In this document: positions 1 through 10,091 of the stretch, piece by piece
How positions within the stretch are numbered: the stretch's first letter is position 1
Layout of the letters: each line of letters starts with the position of its first letter
Origin: Chitinophaga ginsengisoli
Lineage (GTDB): Bacteria; Bacteroidota; Bacteroidia; Chitinophagales; Chitinophagaceae
Reading direction: 5' to 3'
Assembly (NCBI RefSeq): GCF_003014595.1
Contig: NZ_PYGK01000005.1
Location: 434,001 to 498,000, forward strand
Length of the DNA stretch: 64,000 nt
Translations under genes and position numbers: made by a program
Notes under the pieces: generated by a model
Databases searched by the model: none
Seen by the model: only the letters and a program-made list of their open reading frames with translations
What the model was told of the DNA's origin: nothing

Positions 1-2183
1 TCGTCGTCCTGCAGTGGTTTAGGCTCGCTTACATTCAGGTTGGCCAGCATAGCTGTACGGCCGCTGTAACGGTGTGATTCGCGTGGAATACGGGCACCAT
101 GAATGCGGAAGTCGTGTGGTGGCGCTACCCTGGATACACCTGCAAATTGGGGGAACCTGTTTTCCAATGCTATTAACAGATCTTCTATATATTTTTCGTG
201 ACCGTTGGAGGTGGTATTGATTAGTACTTTCAGGTCAGAGAGCCATTTGAAGCTTTCCCTGATCTCACTGTTGGCCGGCATGAATACCTGGCTTGCACGT
301 TGTGCACGGGCTTCATTGTTCACGAAGGTGCCGTCAGCCTCGGCAAATGTAGCGGCCGGGAGTAGTACATGCGCCTTCTCGGTTGTGCGATTGTGTAATG
401 TATCGAGAACAACAATATGTTTACACTTGCTGAAGAAGGCATCTGCCTTAGCCGCGGGAATACAACGGTAAAGATCGTTTTCCAGGATGATAGCAGTAAC
501 GCTGTTGGTAGCGCGTTGTATGTGAGCGACCGCTCTGTCGAAAGAGGACGCACGCGTCATGGCAAGGCCCATACTGTTACAGTCCTGCATCACAAATGCC
601 AGCCCTGCCTTCTTTTCATGCATGTCCAGTGCTGCAGCAATATCAAATGCAGCCCTGATCAGCGCATTGTTCCAGCAGGAAGTGCCGGCAATGATCACGG
701 GGTGCTTAGCGGCTTGCAGAGCCTTACTGATGGTAGCAGCGCTGGCGAGGAGCTCTTCTCCTGCATTGCGTACTTCGGGCAGTGAAGGATTGAGTATATG
801 TGCAATGGCGAAACCCAGTCTTGCCATATCATCCGGCGCTGACTTCATGGTAGCGGAGGCTATCTCGTCAAGTGGTGAGGGTAGCATGGTCACGTTTGCC
901 AGGAAGCCTTTATCTTCCTGTACCAGTTCTTTGATGGCTGCGTCATGCCAGGTAGGAATAGGCAGTTGCTCGGTGGTATGGGTGGCAGCTGTCTTCATGA
1001 CTGACTGGCGCACGGCCAGCGCCATAACAGGGGCTGTATTCCAGATATCTTCGCCTAGTACCAGCACGGCATCTGCCTGTTCAATCTCTTTCAGAGAAGG
1101 AGTATGGATACAACCCGATTGCAGGATGTCTACTATTTTCTGTTCAACATATACCAGATCATCCGGTACACCCTGGTAGAAATTCTCTTTACCTACCAGT
1201 TCCATGAGCGCATAGTTGCTTTCAAGGGACGCTCTTGGAGAGCCGATGCCGATCAGGGCGTGTCCGGTCAGCAATGTACGTATGTGTTGCAGTACAGTAG
1301 TATGTCCTGCAGCTTCTATAGGCTGATTGCGGATGAGCGGTTGTGTGATGCGGTTTTCGCTGTTTACAAATTCATATCCGAAGCGTCCTTTGTCGCACAG
1401 GAAATAGCCATTCACTTCATGGTTGTAGCGGTTTACAACATTGCGCAATTGCCCATAACGTTCGCCGGCAATGGTATTACAACCAAGACTGCAATGCTGG
1501 CAAACGGAAGGTGCATTGGTGAGGTCCCATTTGCGGGTATAATGTTCTTTTAAGGTCTTATCTGTAAATACACCTGTAGGACATACTTCCACCAGGTTGC
1601 CACTGAAGGGGCTTTCCAGTACACCATCTTTTTCCCTGCCGAAATAAACATGATTATGTGCGGCAAAAACGTTGAGGTCTTTCCCTCCTGCATAATCATG
1701 GTAAAAACGCACACAGCGGTAACACTGAATGCAGCGGTTCATTTCATGATTGATGAGGGGACCCAGGTATTGATTGGGATAGGTGCGTTTTTTGAAATGA
1801 TAATTGCGATAGTTATGTCCTGACATAACAGTCATATCCTGAAGGTGGCAGCAGCCACCTTCATCGCATACGGGGCAATCATGCGGATGATTGGTCATGA
1901 GCCATGCTACTACCTGGGAGCGGAAAGCTTTGGCTGTTTCATCATTGACAGAAATGCGCATCCCGTCTTTTACACCTTCCATGCAACTCATGACCAGACG
2001 ACCACGGGTGTCTTCTTCATCTTTATAGACCTTTATGGCGCACTGACGGCATGCGCCGACGCTTCCCATGGCAGGATGCCAGCAGAAGTAGGGCAGATCA
2101 ATTCCGAGGCTCAGACAGGCTTCCAGCAGGTTCTTACCTGCTTTTACATCGAAGGGTTTGTTATCAATATAAATTGTAGGCAT
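1..2183 (-). CDS. nuoG: NADH-quinone oxidoreductase subunit G (partial, 3' end off the window)
   Basis: Peripheral-arm subunit of respiratory complex I that carries the iron-sulfur chain from NuoEF towards the quinone site. I translated the minus strand from the ATG at 2183; the frame is open to the left edge, so the C-terminus is missing. The N-terminus (MPTIYIDNKPFDVKAG) is a plant-type 2Fe-2S domain with Cys34, Cys45, Cys48 and Cys67. It is followed by the HPHDCPVCDEGGCC segment, a ferredoxin-like CIQCYRC motif and CQHCSLGC, the entry to the molybdopterin-oxidoreductase-like domain. It starts 27 bp after nuoF ends and is co-directional with nuoA-F, so it is the next gene of the nuo operon. 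About 727 codons are present. Confidence 0.95.
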   Translation of the reverse strand, partial: MPTIYIDNKPFDVKAGKNLLEACLSLGIDLPYFCWHPAMGSVGACRQCAIKVYKDEEDTRGRLVMSCMEGVKDGMRISVNDETAKAFRSQVVAWLMTNHPHDCPVCDEGGCCHLQDMTVMSGHNYRNYHFKKRTYPNQYLGPLINHEMNRCIQCYRCVRFYHDYAGGKDLNVFAAHNHVYFGREKDGVLESPFSGNLVEVCPTGVFTDKTLKEHYTRKWDLTNAPSVCQHCSLGCNTIAGERYGQLRNVVNRYNHEVNGYFLCDKGRFGYEFVNSENRITQPLIRNQPIEAAGHTTVLQHIRTLLTGHALIGIGSPRASLESNYALMELVGKENFYQGVPDDLVYVEQKIVDILQSGCIHTPSLKEIEQADAVLVLGEDIWNTAPVMALAVRQSVMKTAATHTTEQLPIPTWHDAAIKELVQEDKGFLANVTMLPSPLDEIASATMKSAPDDMARLGFAIAHILNPSLPEVRNAGEELLASAATISKALQAAKHPVIIAGTSCWNNALIRAAFDIAAALDMHEKKAGLAFVMQDCNSMGLAMTRASSFDRAVAHIQRATNSVTAIILENDLYRCIPAAKADAFFSKCKHIVVLDTLHNRTTEKAHVLLPAATFAEADGTFVNNEARAQRASQVFMPANSEIRESFKWLSDLKVLINTTSNGHEKYIEDLLIALENRFPQFAGVSRVAPPHDFRIHGARIPRESHRYSGRTAMLANLNVSEPKPLQDD

Positions 2184-2210
2184 GTGAAGATGTATTTATA
2201 CTATTCTTCG

Positions 2211-3500
2211 TCAGTCATACGGACATTTTTTATGTTCAATATGTTTTTCGAAGTCATCACGGAAATATTTCAATGCACTCTGCAATGGTTCCATGGCACC
2301 GGGTGCCAGTGCGCAGAAGGTATTGCCGGGGCCAAGGAATTGCGTATGCATATGCAGCAGTTCGAGATCTTCCGGTGTACCTTCTCCTTTTTCAAAAGAG
2401 AGCAGGATCTTTTCTACCCAGGGCAGGCCTTCCCGGCAGGGAGTGCACCAGCCGCAGCTTTCCTGTGCGAAGAAATGCTGCAGGTTGTGTACAAACCCGA
2501 CAGGGCAGGTGCCACTATCCATGACGATCATGGTACCTGTACCTAGACGGCTGCCTGCTGCTGTAACAGATTTATAATCCATTTTGATATCAAGATGCTG
2601 TGTAGTGAGAAAGTCGGTAGAGGCGCCACCGGGTAATACACCTTTCAGCTCAAATCCATTTTTCATGCCGCCGGCATGCTCTTCTATCAGCTCGCGCATA
2701 GTAACACCCATGGGTAGTTCCCAGGTACCGGGTCTTTTTACTTTTCCACTTACGCCATATAGTTTGGTGCCGCCGTCTTCGCTGTAGCTGAGGCCCTTGA
2801 ACCAATCAGCGCCGTTGTTGACGATATGGGGAACACAGCATAATGTTTCTACGTTATTGACAATAGTGGGCTTTCCAAACAAGCCGCTGATCTGTGGGAA
2901 CGGCGGTTTAGCCCTTGGTGTGGCGCGTTTCCCTTCCAGTGCATTCAGCAGGGCAGTTTCTTCTCCGCACATATAGCGGCCTACACCAGTGTGCAGGTGC
3001 ATGTCGAGGTGGAAACCACTACCCAGAATATCTTTGCCAAGGTAACCGGCATCATATGCCTCCTGGATGCTTTTACGGATGAGGTCTGCAGCCTTGTGAT
3101 ATGCCCAGCGCAGGAACACGTAAGATACTTCTGCCTGGATGGCGTAAGCCGCCAGGATCATACCTTCTATCAGCTGATGAGGATTGCCTTCCAGCAGGAG
3201 TCTGTCTTTAAAAGTACCGGGCTCCATTTCGTCTGCATTGGCAATAAGGTATTTGGGATGAGTCGCCTTATCATCCATAGGGATAAGGCTCCATTTAATA
3301 CCGGTGTTAAAGCCGGCGCCACCACGTCCTTTCAGGTTACTGTCCTGTACCAGCTTCTGTAGTGCAGCTGGGGACATTCCACCACCACATACCTTGCGCA
3401 CGGCAGCGTATCCGCCCGTCATTTCATATTCTTTCAGGTTAAGCGGTGGGCGATCCGGATGAATGTTCCTGGTAAGCGGGCGTTCCATTGTATTAAGCAT
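2211..3500 (-). CDS. nuoF: NADH-quinone oxidoreductase subunit F (NADH/FMN-binding)
   Basis: Complex I subunit that oxidises NADH with FMN and passes electrons to the Fe-S chain. The 429-residue protein has the normal family length. GRGGAGF near residue 58 is the FMN/NADH-binding glycine-rich loop, MCGEETALLNALEG is a family signature, and SCGWCTPCREG plus a later Cys in NTFCALAPG ligate the N3 4Fe-4S cluster. The start used overlaps nuoE by 8 bp; a second ATG four codons in (MERPLTRN) is equally plausible. The overlap suggests translational coupling within the operon. Confidence 0.97.
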   Translation of the reverse strand: MLNTMERPLTRNIHPDRPPLNLKEYEMTGGYAAVRKVCGGGMSPAALQKLVQDSNLKGRGGAGFNTGIKWSLIPMDDKATHPKYLIANADEMEPGTFKDRLLLEGNPHQLIEGMILAAYAIQAEVSYVFLRWAYHKAADLIRKSIQEAYDAGYLGKDILGSGFHLDMHLHTGVGRYMCGEETALLNALEGKRATPRAKPPFPQISGLFGKPTIVNNVETLCCVPHIVNNGADWFKGLSYSEDGGTKLYGVSGKVKRPGTWELPMGVTMRELIEEHAGGMKNGFELKGVLPGGASTDFLTTQHLDIKMDYKSVTAAGSRLGTGTMIVMDSGTCPVGFVHNLQHFFAQESCGWCTPCREGLPWVEKILLSFEKGEGTPEDLELLHMHTQFLGPGNTFCALAPGAMEPLQSALKYFRDDFEKHIEHKKCPYD

Positions 3501-3957
3501 ATTTATTTAAGATATCATCCAGCATTGCAGGCTCCACATCACTGTACAGGTCTTTATCGATCATCAGTGCAGGCGCATGGTCGCAGCAGCCGAGGCAAAC
3601 GTTGGGCAACAACGTAAAGCGTTCGTCAGTGCTTGTTTCTCCCATGCGGATATGCAGCTTTTCTTCGAGGGCTTTATGCAGGGCGCGGTATCCCATTACA
3701 TAACAGGAGATACTGTCGCAGAGCAGGATTACGTGTCTGCCTACTGGCCTGCGGAAGATGAGATTATAGAAAGTAGCGACACTGTCTACTTCCGCAGGAC
3801 TTATTTCCAGATAGTCTGCAATCGCCTCAACACTTTCGTCGCTAACCCATCCGCGGTGCTGCTGTACAATTTTCAATGCCTCGATCACGGATGCCTTTTT
3901 GTAGGGCACCAGGCTTATTTCGTGGTCTATTTCCTGTTTTTCTGTTGCTGTAAGCAT
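3493..3957 (-). CDS. nuoE: NADH-quinone oxidoreductase subunit E (2Fe-2S, thioredoxin-like)
   Basis: Partner of NuoF in the NADH-dehydrogenase module of complex I; it carries cluster N1a. The protein is 154 residues, with an N-terminal helical part and a C-terminal thioredoxin-like fold. The 2Fe-2S ligands are visible as Cys80 and Cys85 (CDSISC) and Cys121 and Cys125 (CLGCC). It lies between nuoCD (15 bp gap) and nuoF (8 bp overlap). Confidence 0.97.
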   Translation of the reverse strand: MLTATEKQEIDHEISLVPYKKASVIEALKIVQQHRGWVSDESVEAIADYLEISPAEVDSVATFYNLIFRRPVGRHVILLCDSISCYVMGYRALHKALEEKLHIRMGETSTDERFTLLPNVCLGCCDHAPALMIDKDLYSDVEPAMLDDILNKYA

Positions 3958-3972
3958 AAAATGTTTATTTCA

Positions 3973-5715
3973 CTATCTATCTATATCTGCCAGTACATAA
4001 TCCACGCTTCCCAGGATGGAAAGCAGGTCTGCCACTGTATAACCTCTGCTGATGTAGGGCACCATCTGCATATGTGCAAATGACGGAGTGCGTATACGTG
4101 TACGATAGGAGGAGGTATTACCATCACTCACCAGGTAATAGCTGTTGGCTCCTTTTGTTGCTTCCACACAGCTCATTGCTTCTCCTGCAGGTATCACGGG
4201 GCCCCAGCTCACGTTCAGGAAGTGATTGATGAGGGTTTCTATATCCTGCATGGTATGTTTCTTAATGGGAGGAGTGGTGAGCGGGTGATCTGCCTTATAG
4301 TTTCCTTCGGGCATATTGTTAAGGCATTGTTCGACGATGCGGAGGCTTTGTCTCATTTCTTCCACCCTAACGATGGAACGGTCATAACAGTCGCCATTCT
4401 GGGCTATGGGAATATCGAAATCAAACATTTCGTAACCTGAGTAGGGCCTTTTTTTGCGGAAGTCCCATTCGAACCCGCAGGCCCTCAATCCAGGCCCTGT
4501 CACCCCCCATTCGATAGCCTCTTCCAATGTATAGACACCGATGCCTTTAGTACGGGCTTTTATGAGGCTATTCCGTAGCACCATGTCGTTATATTGTTTC
4601 AGTTCTTTCGGGAAGTTGACGATAAACTCACGTACAAGTTTATCCCATCCTATGGGCAGGTCCTGCGCTACACCGCCGATGCGGAACCAGTTAGGATGCA
4701 TGCGATCGCCGCAGATAGCTTCGATAATGTCGAAGATCTTTTCCCTTTGGGTGAACATGTAGAAAACGGGAGAGAGTTGTCCGAGGTCCTGCGCAAACGT
4801 TCCGAACCATACCAGGTGGCTATTGATGCGGAATAGTTCGCAGAGCATCACCCTGATCACTTTCACTCTTTCGGGCACTTTGATACCTGCCATTTCTTCT
4901 ACTGCGAGCAGATAGGCGAGGTTATTCATCACACCACCGAGGTAATCTACACGGTCTGTATAAGGGATGTAGGTGTGCCAGCTCTGGCGTTCGCCCATTT
5001 TTTCTGCTCCGCGATGATGGAAGCCGATTTCGGGGATAGCGTTTACGATCTCTTCTCCATCGAGTTGTAGGATGATGCGCAGTACACCGTGGGTACCGGG
5101 GTGCTGCGGACCGATGTTCAGGAACATAAAATCGGAGTCCTCACTGTGCTCCTGCAGGCCCCATTCTTCGGGTTTGAATCGCAGGGCTTCCTGTTCCCGG
5201 TCCTGTTTTTCATCCCAGAGATGGAATGGCCCCATTTCTGTTGCTCTGGCAGGATATTCTTTGCGGAGGGGATGACCTTCCCAGGTAAGCGGCATCAGGA
5301 GGCGTGTCAGATGAGGATGGCCTTCAAAGCGGATACCAAACATGTCGTATACTTCCCGTTCATACCAGTTGGCATTTTGAAAGAGGGTAGTGATGGAAGG
5401 GATGGTAGGGTATTCGCCAGCCAGTGCTACCTTGATGCGGATGAACTCATTGTATTTGAACGAGAACAGGTGGTAAACAACGGTGAAATCAGCAACAGGC
5501 AGTTGCTCTTTGCCGGCCCTGTCCCGTTCGTCTATTGCACATAGATCGTACAGGAGCAGAAAGTGATTTGATTTCAGGTATCCGATAACGGCCAGAATAT
5601 CTCTCTTACTGGTCCATAGCGTCAATATTCCGTCGGCTGTAATCTGTTCCTGAAATATATCCGGGCCGAATCGTTGTGTCAGTTGTCCATATATTTTATG
5701 TTCCGTCTCCAGCAT
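3973..5715 (-). CDS. nuoCD: NADH-quinone oxidoreductase fused subunits C/D
   Basis: Quinone-site module of complex I. Residues 1 to about 170 are NuoC (30 kDa subunit; [16 protein letters not shown] and [18 protein letters not shown]). After a short linker, residues about 190-580 are NuoD (49 kDa; [34 protein letters not shown]). The 580-residue single frame shows a true fusion, as in enterobacterial NuoCD, rather than two overlapping genes. It starts 12 bp after nuoB ends and has normal catalytic-subunit signatures. Confidence 0.96.
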   Translation of the reverse strand: MLETEHKIYGQLTQRFGPDIFQEQITADGILTLWTSKRDILAVIGYLKSNHFLLLYDLCAIDERDRAGKEQLPVADFTVVYHLFSFKYNEFIRIKVALAGEYPTIPSITTLFQNANWYEREVYDMFGIRFEGHPHLTRLLMPLTWEGHPLRKEYPARATEMGPFHLWDEKQDREQEALRFKPEEWGLQEHSEDSDFMFLNIGPQHPGTHGVLRIILQLDGEEIVNAIPEIGFHHRGAEKMGERQSWHTYIPYTDRVDYLGGVMNNLAYLLAVEEMAGIKVPERVKVIRVMLCELFRINSHLVWFGTFAQDLGQLSPVFYMFTQREKIFDIIEAICGDRMHPNWFRIGGVAQDLPIGWDKLVREFIVNFPKELKQYNDMVLRNSLIKARTKGIGVYTLEEAIEWGVTGPGLRACGFEWDFRKKRPYSGYEMFDFDIPIAQNGDCYDRSIVRVEEMRQSLRIVEQCLNNMPEGNYKADHPLTTPPIKKHTMQDIETLINHFLNVSWGPVIPAGEAMSCVEATKGANSYYLVSDGNTSSYRTRIRTPSFAHMQMVPYISRGYTVADLLSILGSVDYVLADIDR

Positions 5716-5727
5716 ATTTATCCGGTT

Positions 5728-6366
5728 TTATATTTCGTCGATTCCTCTGAAGGAGGTCATGTTAGTACGTATGTCACGCCTGCTTTCTTTCATCGAAAGC
5801 ATGTGTGGTTTTATTACTCCCTGCTCGCCGATGGTCCAGCTGAGCGGACGGGCTTCCTTACCTACTGCATCGGCTAGTAGGGTCAGTCCCTGCATAAAAG
5901 CGTCGGGTCTGGGTGGGCAACCAGGTACGTATACGTCTACGGGCAGGAATTTATCTACGCCCTGTACGACGCTGTATATATCATACATACCTCCGCTGTT
6001 GGCACAGCTTCCCATGGAAATTACCCAGCGGGGTTCCATCATTTGTTCGTGGAGCCGTTTGATAATAGGGACCATTTTAATAAAGACGGTGCCTGCGATG
6101 ACCATCACGTCTGCTTCGCGTGGCGTACCACGGATCACCTCAGCACCAAATCTTGCAACGTCATATTTACTGGTGATACTGGTAGCCATTTCAACGAAAC
6201 AGCAACTTAAACCGAAGTGGAATGGCCACATGGAATTTTTGCGTCCCCATGCGAGGAGGTCCTGCACGGTAGTCAGCATAATACTTCTGCTGACAGCTTC
6301 TTCCATGCTGCCGTTTCCCGAGATATGGCCCGACTGATCGCCTGTTTTACTTAGCCACCATTTCAT
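5728..6366 (-). CDS. nuoB: NADH-quinone oxidoreductase subunit B (cluster N2)
   Basis: Complex I subunit holding the terminal 4Fe-4S cluster N2 that reduces quinone. The 212-residue protein has adjacent Cys55-Cys56 ([10 protein letters not shown]), Cys121 (GSCANSGG) and Cys150 (VPGCPPRP), the full N2 ligand set. It is slightly longer at the N-terminus than many homologues ([17 protein letters not shown]). It overlaps nuoA by 20 bp, so the two are probably translationally coupled. Confidence 0.97.
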   Translation of the reverse strand: MKWWLSKTGDQSGHISGNGSMEEAVSRSIMLTTVQDLLAWGRKNSMWPFHFGLSCCFVEMATSITSKYDVARFGAEVIRGTPREADVMVIAGTVFIKMVPIIKRLHEQMMEPRWVISMGSCANSGGMYDIYSVVQGVDKFLPVDVYVPGCPPRPDAFMQGLTLLADAVGKEARPLSWTIGEQGVIKPHMLSMKESRRDIRTNMTSFRGIDEI

Positions 6367-6784
6367 TTTGTTTCTGTTTTTGTTTGTGGGCTTTTAATAT
6401 TTTGCCGGCATCTGCTCCGATGTTCAGGGCACCAATGCCCCACTCGTATATCAGTACGACTACTAGCTGCGCAATAAAGAGTGCGACGCCGACATAACCG
6501 GGCCATCCGAGGTCATAGAAGCCAAGGGCCCAGAGCATGATGAATACGGCCTCCACGTCGAAGATGACGAACAACATGGCGACCAGATAGAATTGTACGG
6601 AGAAACGAATGCGGGCAGAGCCGGTTTGCTCTATACCACCTTCATAGGGCTTGTTGGTGGCGCGGTCGTTATGACGTTGTCCTAATATATAGGACAATGT
6701 AAGGATAGCAACAAGTAGTATCACTACCAGGCCAGCATAGAGCAATAGAGGCCATAAGGGAACACCATGTGTTTCGTTTCCCAT
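6347..6784 (-). CDS. nuoA: NADH-quinone oxidoreductase subunit A (membrane)
   Basis: Small membrane subunit of complex I at the junction of the two arms. The 145 residues contain three hydrophobic segments (about 12-34, 66-88 and 93-115) and the conserved acidic stretch [15 protein letters not shown] in the second. The Lys/Gln-rich C-terminal tail ([14 protein letters not shown]) is typical of Bacteroidota versions. It is the first gene of the nuo operon. The 146 bp upstream, before the CBS-protein gene, should hold the operon promoter, but I could not assign a convincing box. Confidence 0.95.
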   Translation of the reverse strand: MGNETHGVPLWPLLLYAGLVVILLVAILTLSYILGQRHNDRATNKPYEGGIEQTGSARIRFSVQFYLVAMLFVIFDVEAVFIMLWALGFYDLGWPGYVGVALFIAQLVVVLIYEWGIGALNIGADAGKILKAHKQKQKQNEMVAK

Positions 6785-6930
6785 AACGTAAAATTTTTCC
6801 GGAAGAGGAATACAGGGGTATGCTCTTCTTTTAATAGAAAAGAAAGATGGTCCTTGATCCGATTTGACATACCATATACCTGACTAACGAAAGCGTAGAA
6901 GTGGTAAGGACAGTCTAACGTACCTGGTAC

Positions 6931-7362
6931 TTAGCTAATGATGTAATGTTCAAGATTCTGAATAATGAAGTCTTTGTTGCTGATGACATATTTGAGAATG
7001 TCACCGATGGAGATAAGGCCGGTCAGTTGATTGTTTTCGATAACGGGGAGATGGCGGATGAACTTATTCGTCATCAATTGCATGCAGTATTCAACTTCTG
7101 TATCAGGTGTAACAAATACCGGGCTATCGGTCATAATGTCCCTGACTAGTGTTTCTTTGGAGGAGCGTCCTTTCAGGATGACTTTGCGTGCGTAATCCCG
7201 TTCTGTGAATATGCCTATCAGTTGTCCACTTTCGTCCACTACTACTAGTGCGCCTAAATTTTTTTCTTCGAGTACTTCCAGTGCCTCGTACACGGAGCAG
7301 GTTGTGCAGATCGTGTAGACCATGTTTCCTTTTACTTGCAGGATATTTCTAACAGTATCCAT
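6931..7362 (-). CDS. CBS-domain protein
   Basis: A 143-residue cytosolic protein made of two CBS motifs (about residues 10-62 and 77-130), for example GIFTERDYARKVILKGRSSKETLV followed by the second repeat beginning VRDIMTDSPVFVTPDT. CBS pairs bind adenosyl nucleotides and usually act as energy sensors; no catalytic domain is attached, so the target is unknown. It sits upstream of and co-directional with nuoA, separated by 146 bp, so it may be an independent unit. Confidence 0.9.
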   Translation of the reverse strand: MDTVRNILQVKGNMVYTICTTCSVYEALEVLEEKNLGALVVVDESGQLIGIFTERDYARKVILKGRSSKETLVRDIMTDSPVFVTPDTEVEYCMQLMTNKFIRHLPVIENNQLTGLISIGDILKYVISNKDFIIQNLEHYIIS

Positions 7363-7584
7363 AACAAAGAATTTAAGGAAGTGACTTTACTATTAAGTTA
7401 GGCTTTTTTTGAATAAAAACAACTTTAAATGTGGATTTTAAATTTGTCAGAAGGATGAACGGTATCAGGATGGGGAGTGGGAGCCCTTTGTGGGAAAGAG
7501 TTATAGGGATATTAAGTTTAATATATCTTCAGTGAGAATGATTATCTTGCGAGTATTATTTCCAATCCCTCACAACATTGTTTT

Positions 7585-9792
7585 ATGGCATTTGACAGTA
7601 AAGTACCTATGGCGACTAATATGGATAAGTCTGTTGCCGCTGTTACCTCCTTTCCTTTGAGAAGTCATCCTGCAGTTCATCCGTTTCAGATGCGGAGGGC
7701 GCGTAATGTGCCCCAGACCGGTTATGATGTGGTGCAGCGGGTGGAGATCAAAACAGGAACGGATACTAATCCTGATGGTGTCAATAATTATGATGTGCCG
7801 GAAATGGAGATGGTGAATGCGTTGTATAAAAAATTCCTGACGTTTTCTAAGCAGGACTATCCTACTACTCCCCGGATAGAAGCTGAATCGAATGAATCGA
7901 GGATCAACTGGAGTGAAGAGAATGCATTGGGAGCTGAGCTTGTACTTGGCGCTACGCCATTAAATAATTTCTGGAACCTGGTAATGGACTTTAAGAAGAA
8001 CCGTGATTTGGGAGCAGTAAATATCAAGTCCGATGATGGAAGTGGATTTTCATCTGCTATCTATAACCAATATGGCAAAACCAATATGAATGTAGGCAAT
8101 ACAGATGTGATGGTCTACAAACATCCGGAAATAGGTGAAAAAGAAGAAAAAGCAGGTTCGGATAAGGGAGTGTCTTATGAGCTGGCTGCCATTAAATTTG
8201 AAGAGATATCTAATGCCACAGAATGGAATGATGCAACAATTGCGGCGCGCATTTTACAGTTCTACCAGGACGGACAAATTCCGGATTTAATTGAAGAAAA
8301 GGGCCAGCGCAGGAACTTTGGTTATCTGGTTACATTGATGACAGTACCGGAGTCAGTAAGGAGTGTAGGTACATTTCCGTTCGGACTTATTATGCTTGAG
8401 AATATAAAGAATGGGATGGCGACTGCTAAGCAGGCATTCAGACCGGCAGAGGGAATGGATAAGGTCATCAAAGAAAGGAAGAAAATACGTGCTGAGAACA
8501 AGAAAATCAAGGCAGCACTAAAGAAAAAGATGGAGGAAGAAGGCGGTGGTAAGAAAAAAACAAAAGCAAAGAAAGTGGTTGAGGTAGAGGAGGTAGTAGA
8601 AGATGATGAAGTCAACGATGAGGAGCCAGGGCTGGAGGGAATAGTTTCCGTCGCACCTGCTTATAAAGATGATATTGATTCCGGAGGGCTCTATCCACCT
8701 GCGTATTCCGGAAGTAAAAAACCTTTGAATGACCTGGAAACTGAAGCTGAAACAGGTGAATTAGCGTTAAGAGGTAATTCGGATAACAAGAGCAATTATT
8801 ATTGGAATGTTACATTGAGCAGGTTTGAGCAGATGTTGGCGGTATATCTGGCTTCTCATCCGGAGCAGCTTTTAATAGCTGAAGTAAAAGATGACAAAGA
8901 GGCTGCGATCGATGGTGTGATCAATCATATACTGGTACATTTTGGTGTAGGTGGGGAAATTACCAGCCCATCCACGCCAAACCGTGAAATAAAGCGGGAG
9001 AGCAACAATATCCTTTCATCGGTGTTTAGCATTATTAGACCTTCCAACGAAGGTGGCCGGTTTACTTCTCCATTTTTATTACCTGAAGGAGGTAATCTGG
9101 CGAAAGGCCTTTTTGAGTTTGGTAGTGGAAGGAAGGAGGAAGAACTCCCTTTTACAAACTCACTTTATCAAACGCATAAAAATACTTATGAGCGATTTGG
9201 ACAAAGTTTTCAGCAGTATCCAACTGCGCCAAGTTCACCCACATATAATTATAATAGATATGAAGAGCAAGTTACGCAGGACATATTGAACAGGAGAGAA
9301 GACCGTAAACAACATCCGGAGGAATTTGATTTATTTGGAAACGATGTTGAGCAACGGCTGGAGGAATTGAAAACGAGACAGACAACCTTTCAGATAACAA
9401 GGTCCGTTACATCAGACCTTGGAAAGTCAAAGTTAAAAAGGACGGTAGGAGAAAGAGATGAAAAACCAAAGAGCGATAATGAAGAATTGGAAGGGACTAT
9501 AGAAAAGGAAGAAGAGTTGAATAAACGGAGGAAGGTTCGACCGCCACTTATCATTAGAAAAAACGCGCTTATTCATAGAATCAAGGGAGTTATCTTAAGT
9601 ATAATGACAGCTAACTGGCAGGAGGAATATCCGCAAAAATTCGTTGAAGATGCTCTGCTGACAAATTTGGACTTACAGCAGTTCATTACCAGTGAACTTG
9701 ATGCTGATAAGGAACTGAGTCTTGGAGAGGATGAACTAAAAACGATTATTTCGCAGGAAGTGGCGCAATACTATCCGGATGCTAACCTTTAA
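7585..9792 (+). CDS. Large hydrophilic protein of unknown function
   Basis: 735 residues with no signal peptide and no membrane segment. I do not recognise a catalytic domain. The N-terminus (residues about 20-55) is low in structure and contains HPFQMRRAR and, further on, VVQRVEI. Residues about 295-350 form a strongly charged hinge: Lys-rich KKMEEEGGGKKKTKAKK followed by Glu/Asp-rich VEEVVEDDEVNDEE. The C-terminal 100 residues are again charged (KEEELNKRRKVRPP) and then helical. It is a lone gene, divergent from the CBS gene and with unrelated neighbours. The PFQ...VVQR pattern recalls N-termini of Bacteroidota proteins thought to be loaded by contractile injection systems, but that is an impression only. 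Confidence 0.6.
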   Translation: MAFDSKVPMATNMDKSVAAVTSFPLRSHPAVHPFQMRRARNVPQTGYDVVQRVEIKTGTDTNPDGVNNYDVPEMEMVNALYKKFLTFSKQDYPTTPRIEAESNESRINWSEENALGAELVLGATPLNNFWNLVMDFKKNRDLGAVNIKSDDGSGFSSAIYNQYGKTNMNVGNTDVMVYKHPEIGEKEEKAGSDKGVSYELAAIKFEEISNATEWNDATIAARILQFYQDGQIPDLIEEKGQRRNFGYLVTLMTVPESVRSVGTFPFGLIMLENIKNGMATAKQAFRPAEGMDKVIKERKKIRAENKKIKAALKKKMEEEGGGKKKTKAKKVVEVEEVVEDDEVNDEEPGLEGIVSVAPAYKDDIDSGGLYPPAYSGSKKPLNDLETEAETGELALRGNSDNKSNYYWNVTLSRFEQMLAVYLASHPEQLLIAEVKDDKEAAIDGVINHILVHFGVGGEITSPSTPNREIKRESNNILSSVFSIIRPSNEGGRFTSPFLLPEGGNLAKGLFEFGSGRKEEELPFTNSLYQTHKNTYERFGQSFQQYPTAPSSPTYNYNRYEEQVTQDILNRREDRKQHPEEFDLFGNDVEQRLEELKTRQTTFQITRSVTSDLGKSKLKRTVGERDEKPKSDNEELEGTIEKEEELNKRRKVRPPLIIRKNALIHRIKGVILSIMTANWQEEYPQKFVEDALLTNLDLQQFITSELDADKELSLGEDELKTIISQEVAQYYPDANL

Positions 9793-10091
9793 TAACGAAG
9801 CTAAACGAAAAATAACTTATCTTGCATATAAGATTCTCCTTAATAAACAACTCCAAAACAGCGGTAGGCTTCTATTTGAGAAACAAGGGATAGTACACAG
9901 GCATTGTCAAACGAACACTTGAATTAAATAACCAATTTGTTACTATTGAGCAAATCCACGTATCAGCAATGCGATGCGCAGTGATGCAAAGCATGGCAGT
10001 GAACTATTATGCTCCGAACTGTAGCGGGGTAACTCAACTTTTGTCTACTACTGATAGTATTCCCATCTTTTATCACCAAAATTCATACACC

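Noticed and set aside
7403..7446. Bacteroidota promoter for the 735-residue gene (tttg at 7408 and taaatttg at 7439)
   Set aside because: The boxes fit the consensus but are 27 bp apart rather than about 19, and lie 139 bp upstream of the start codon.
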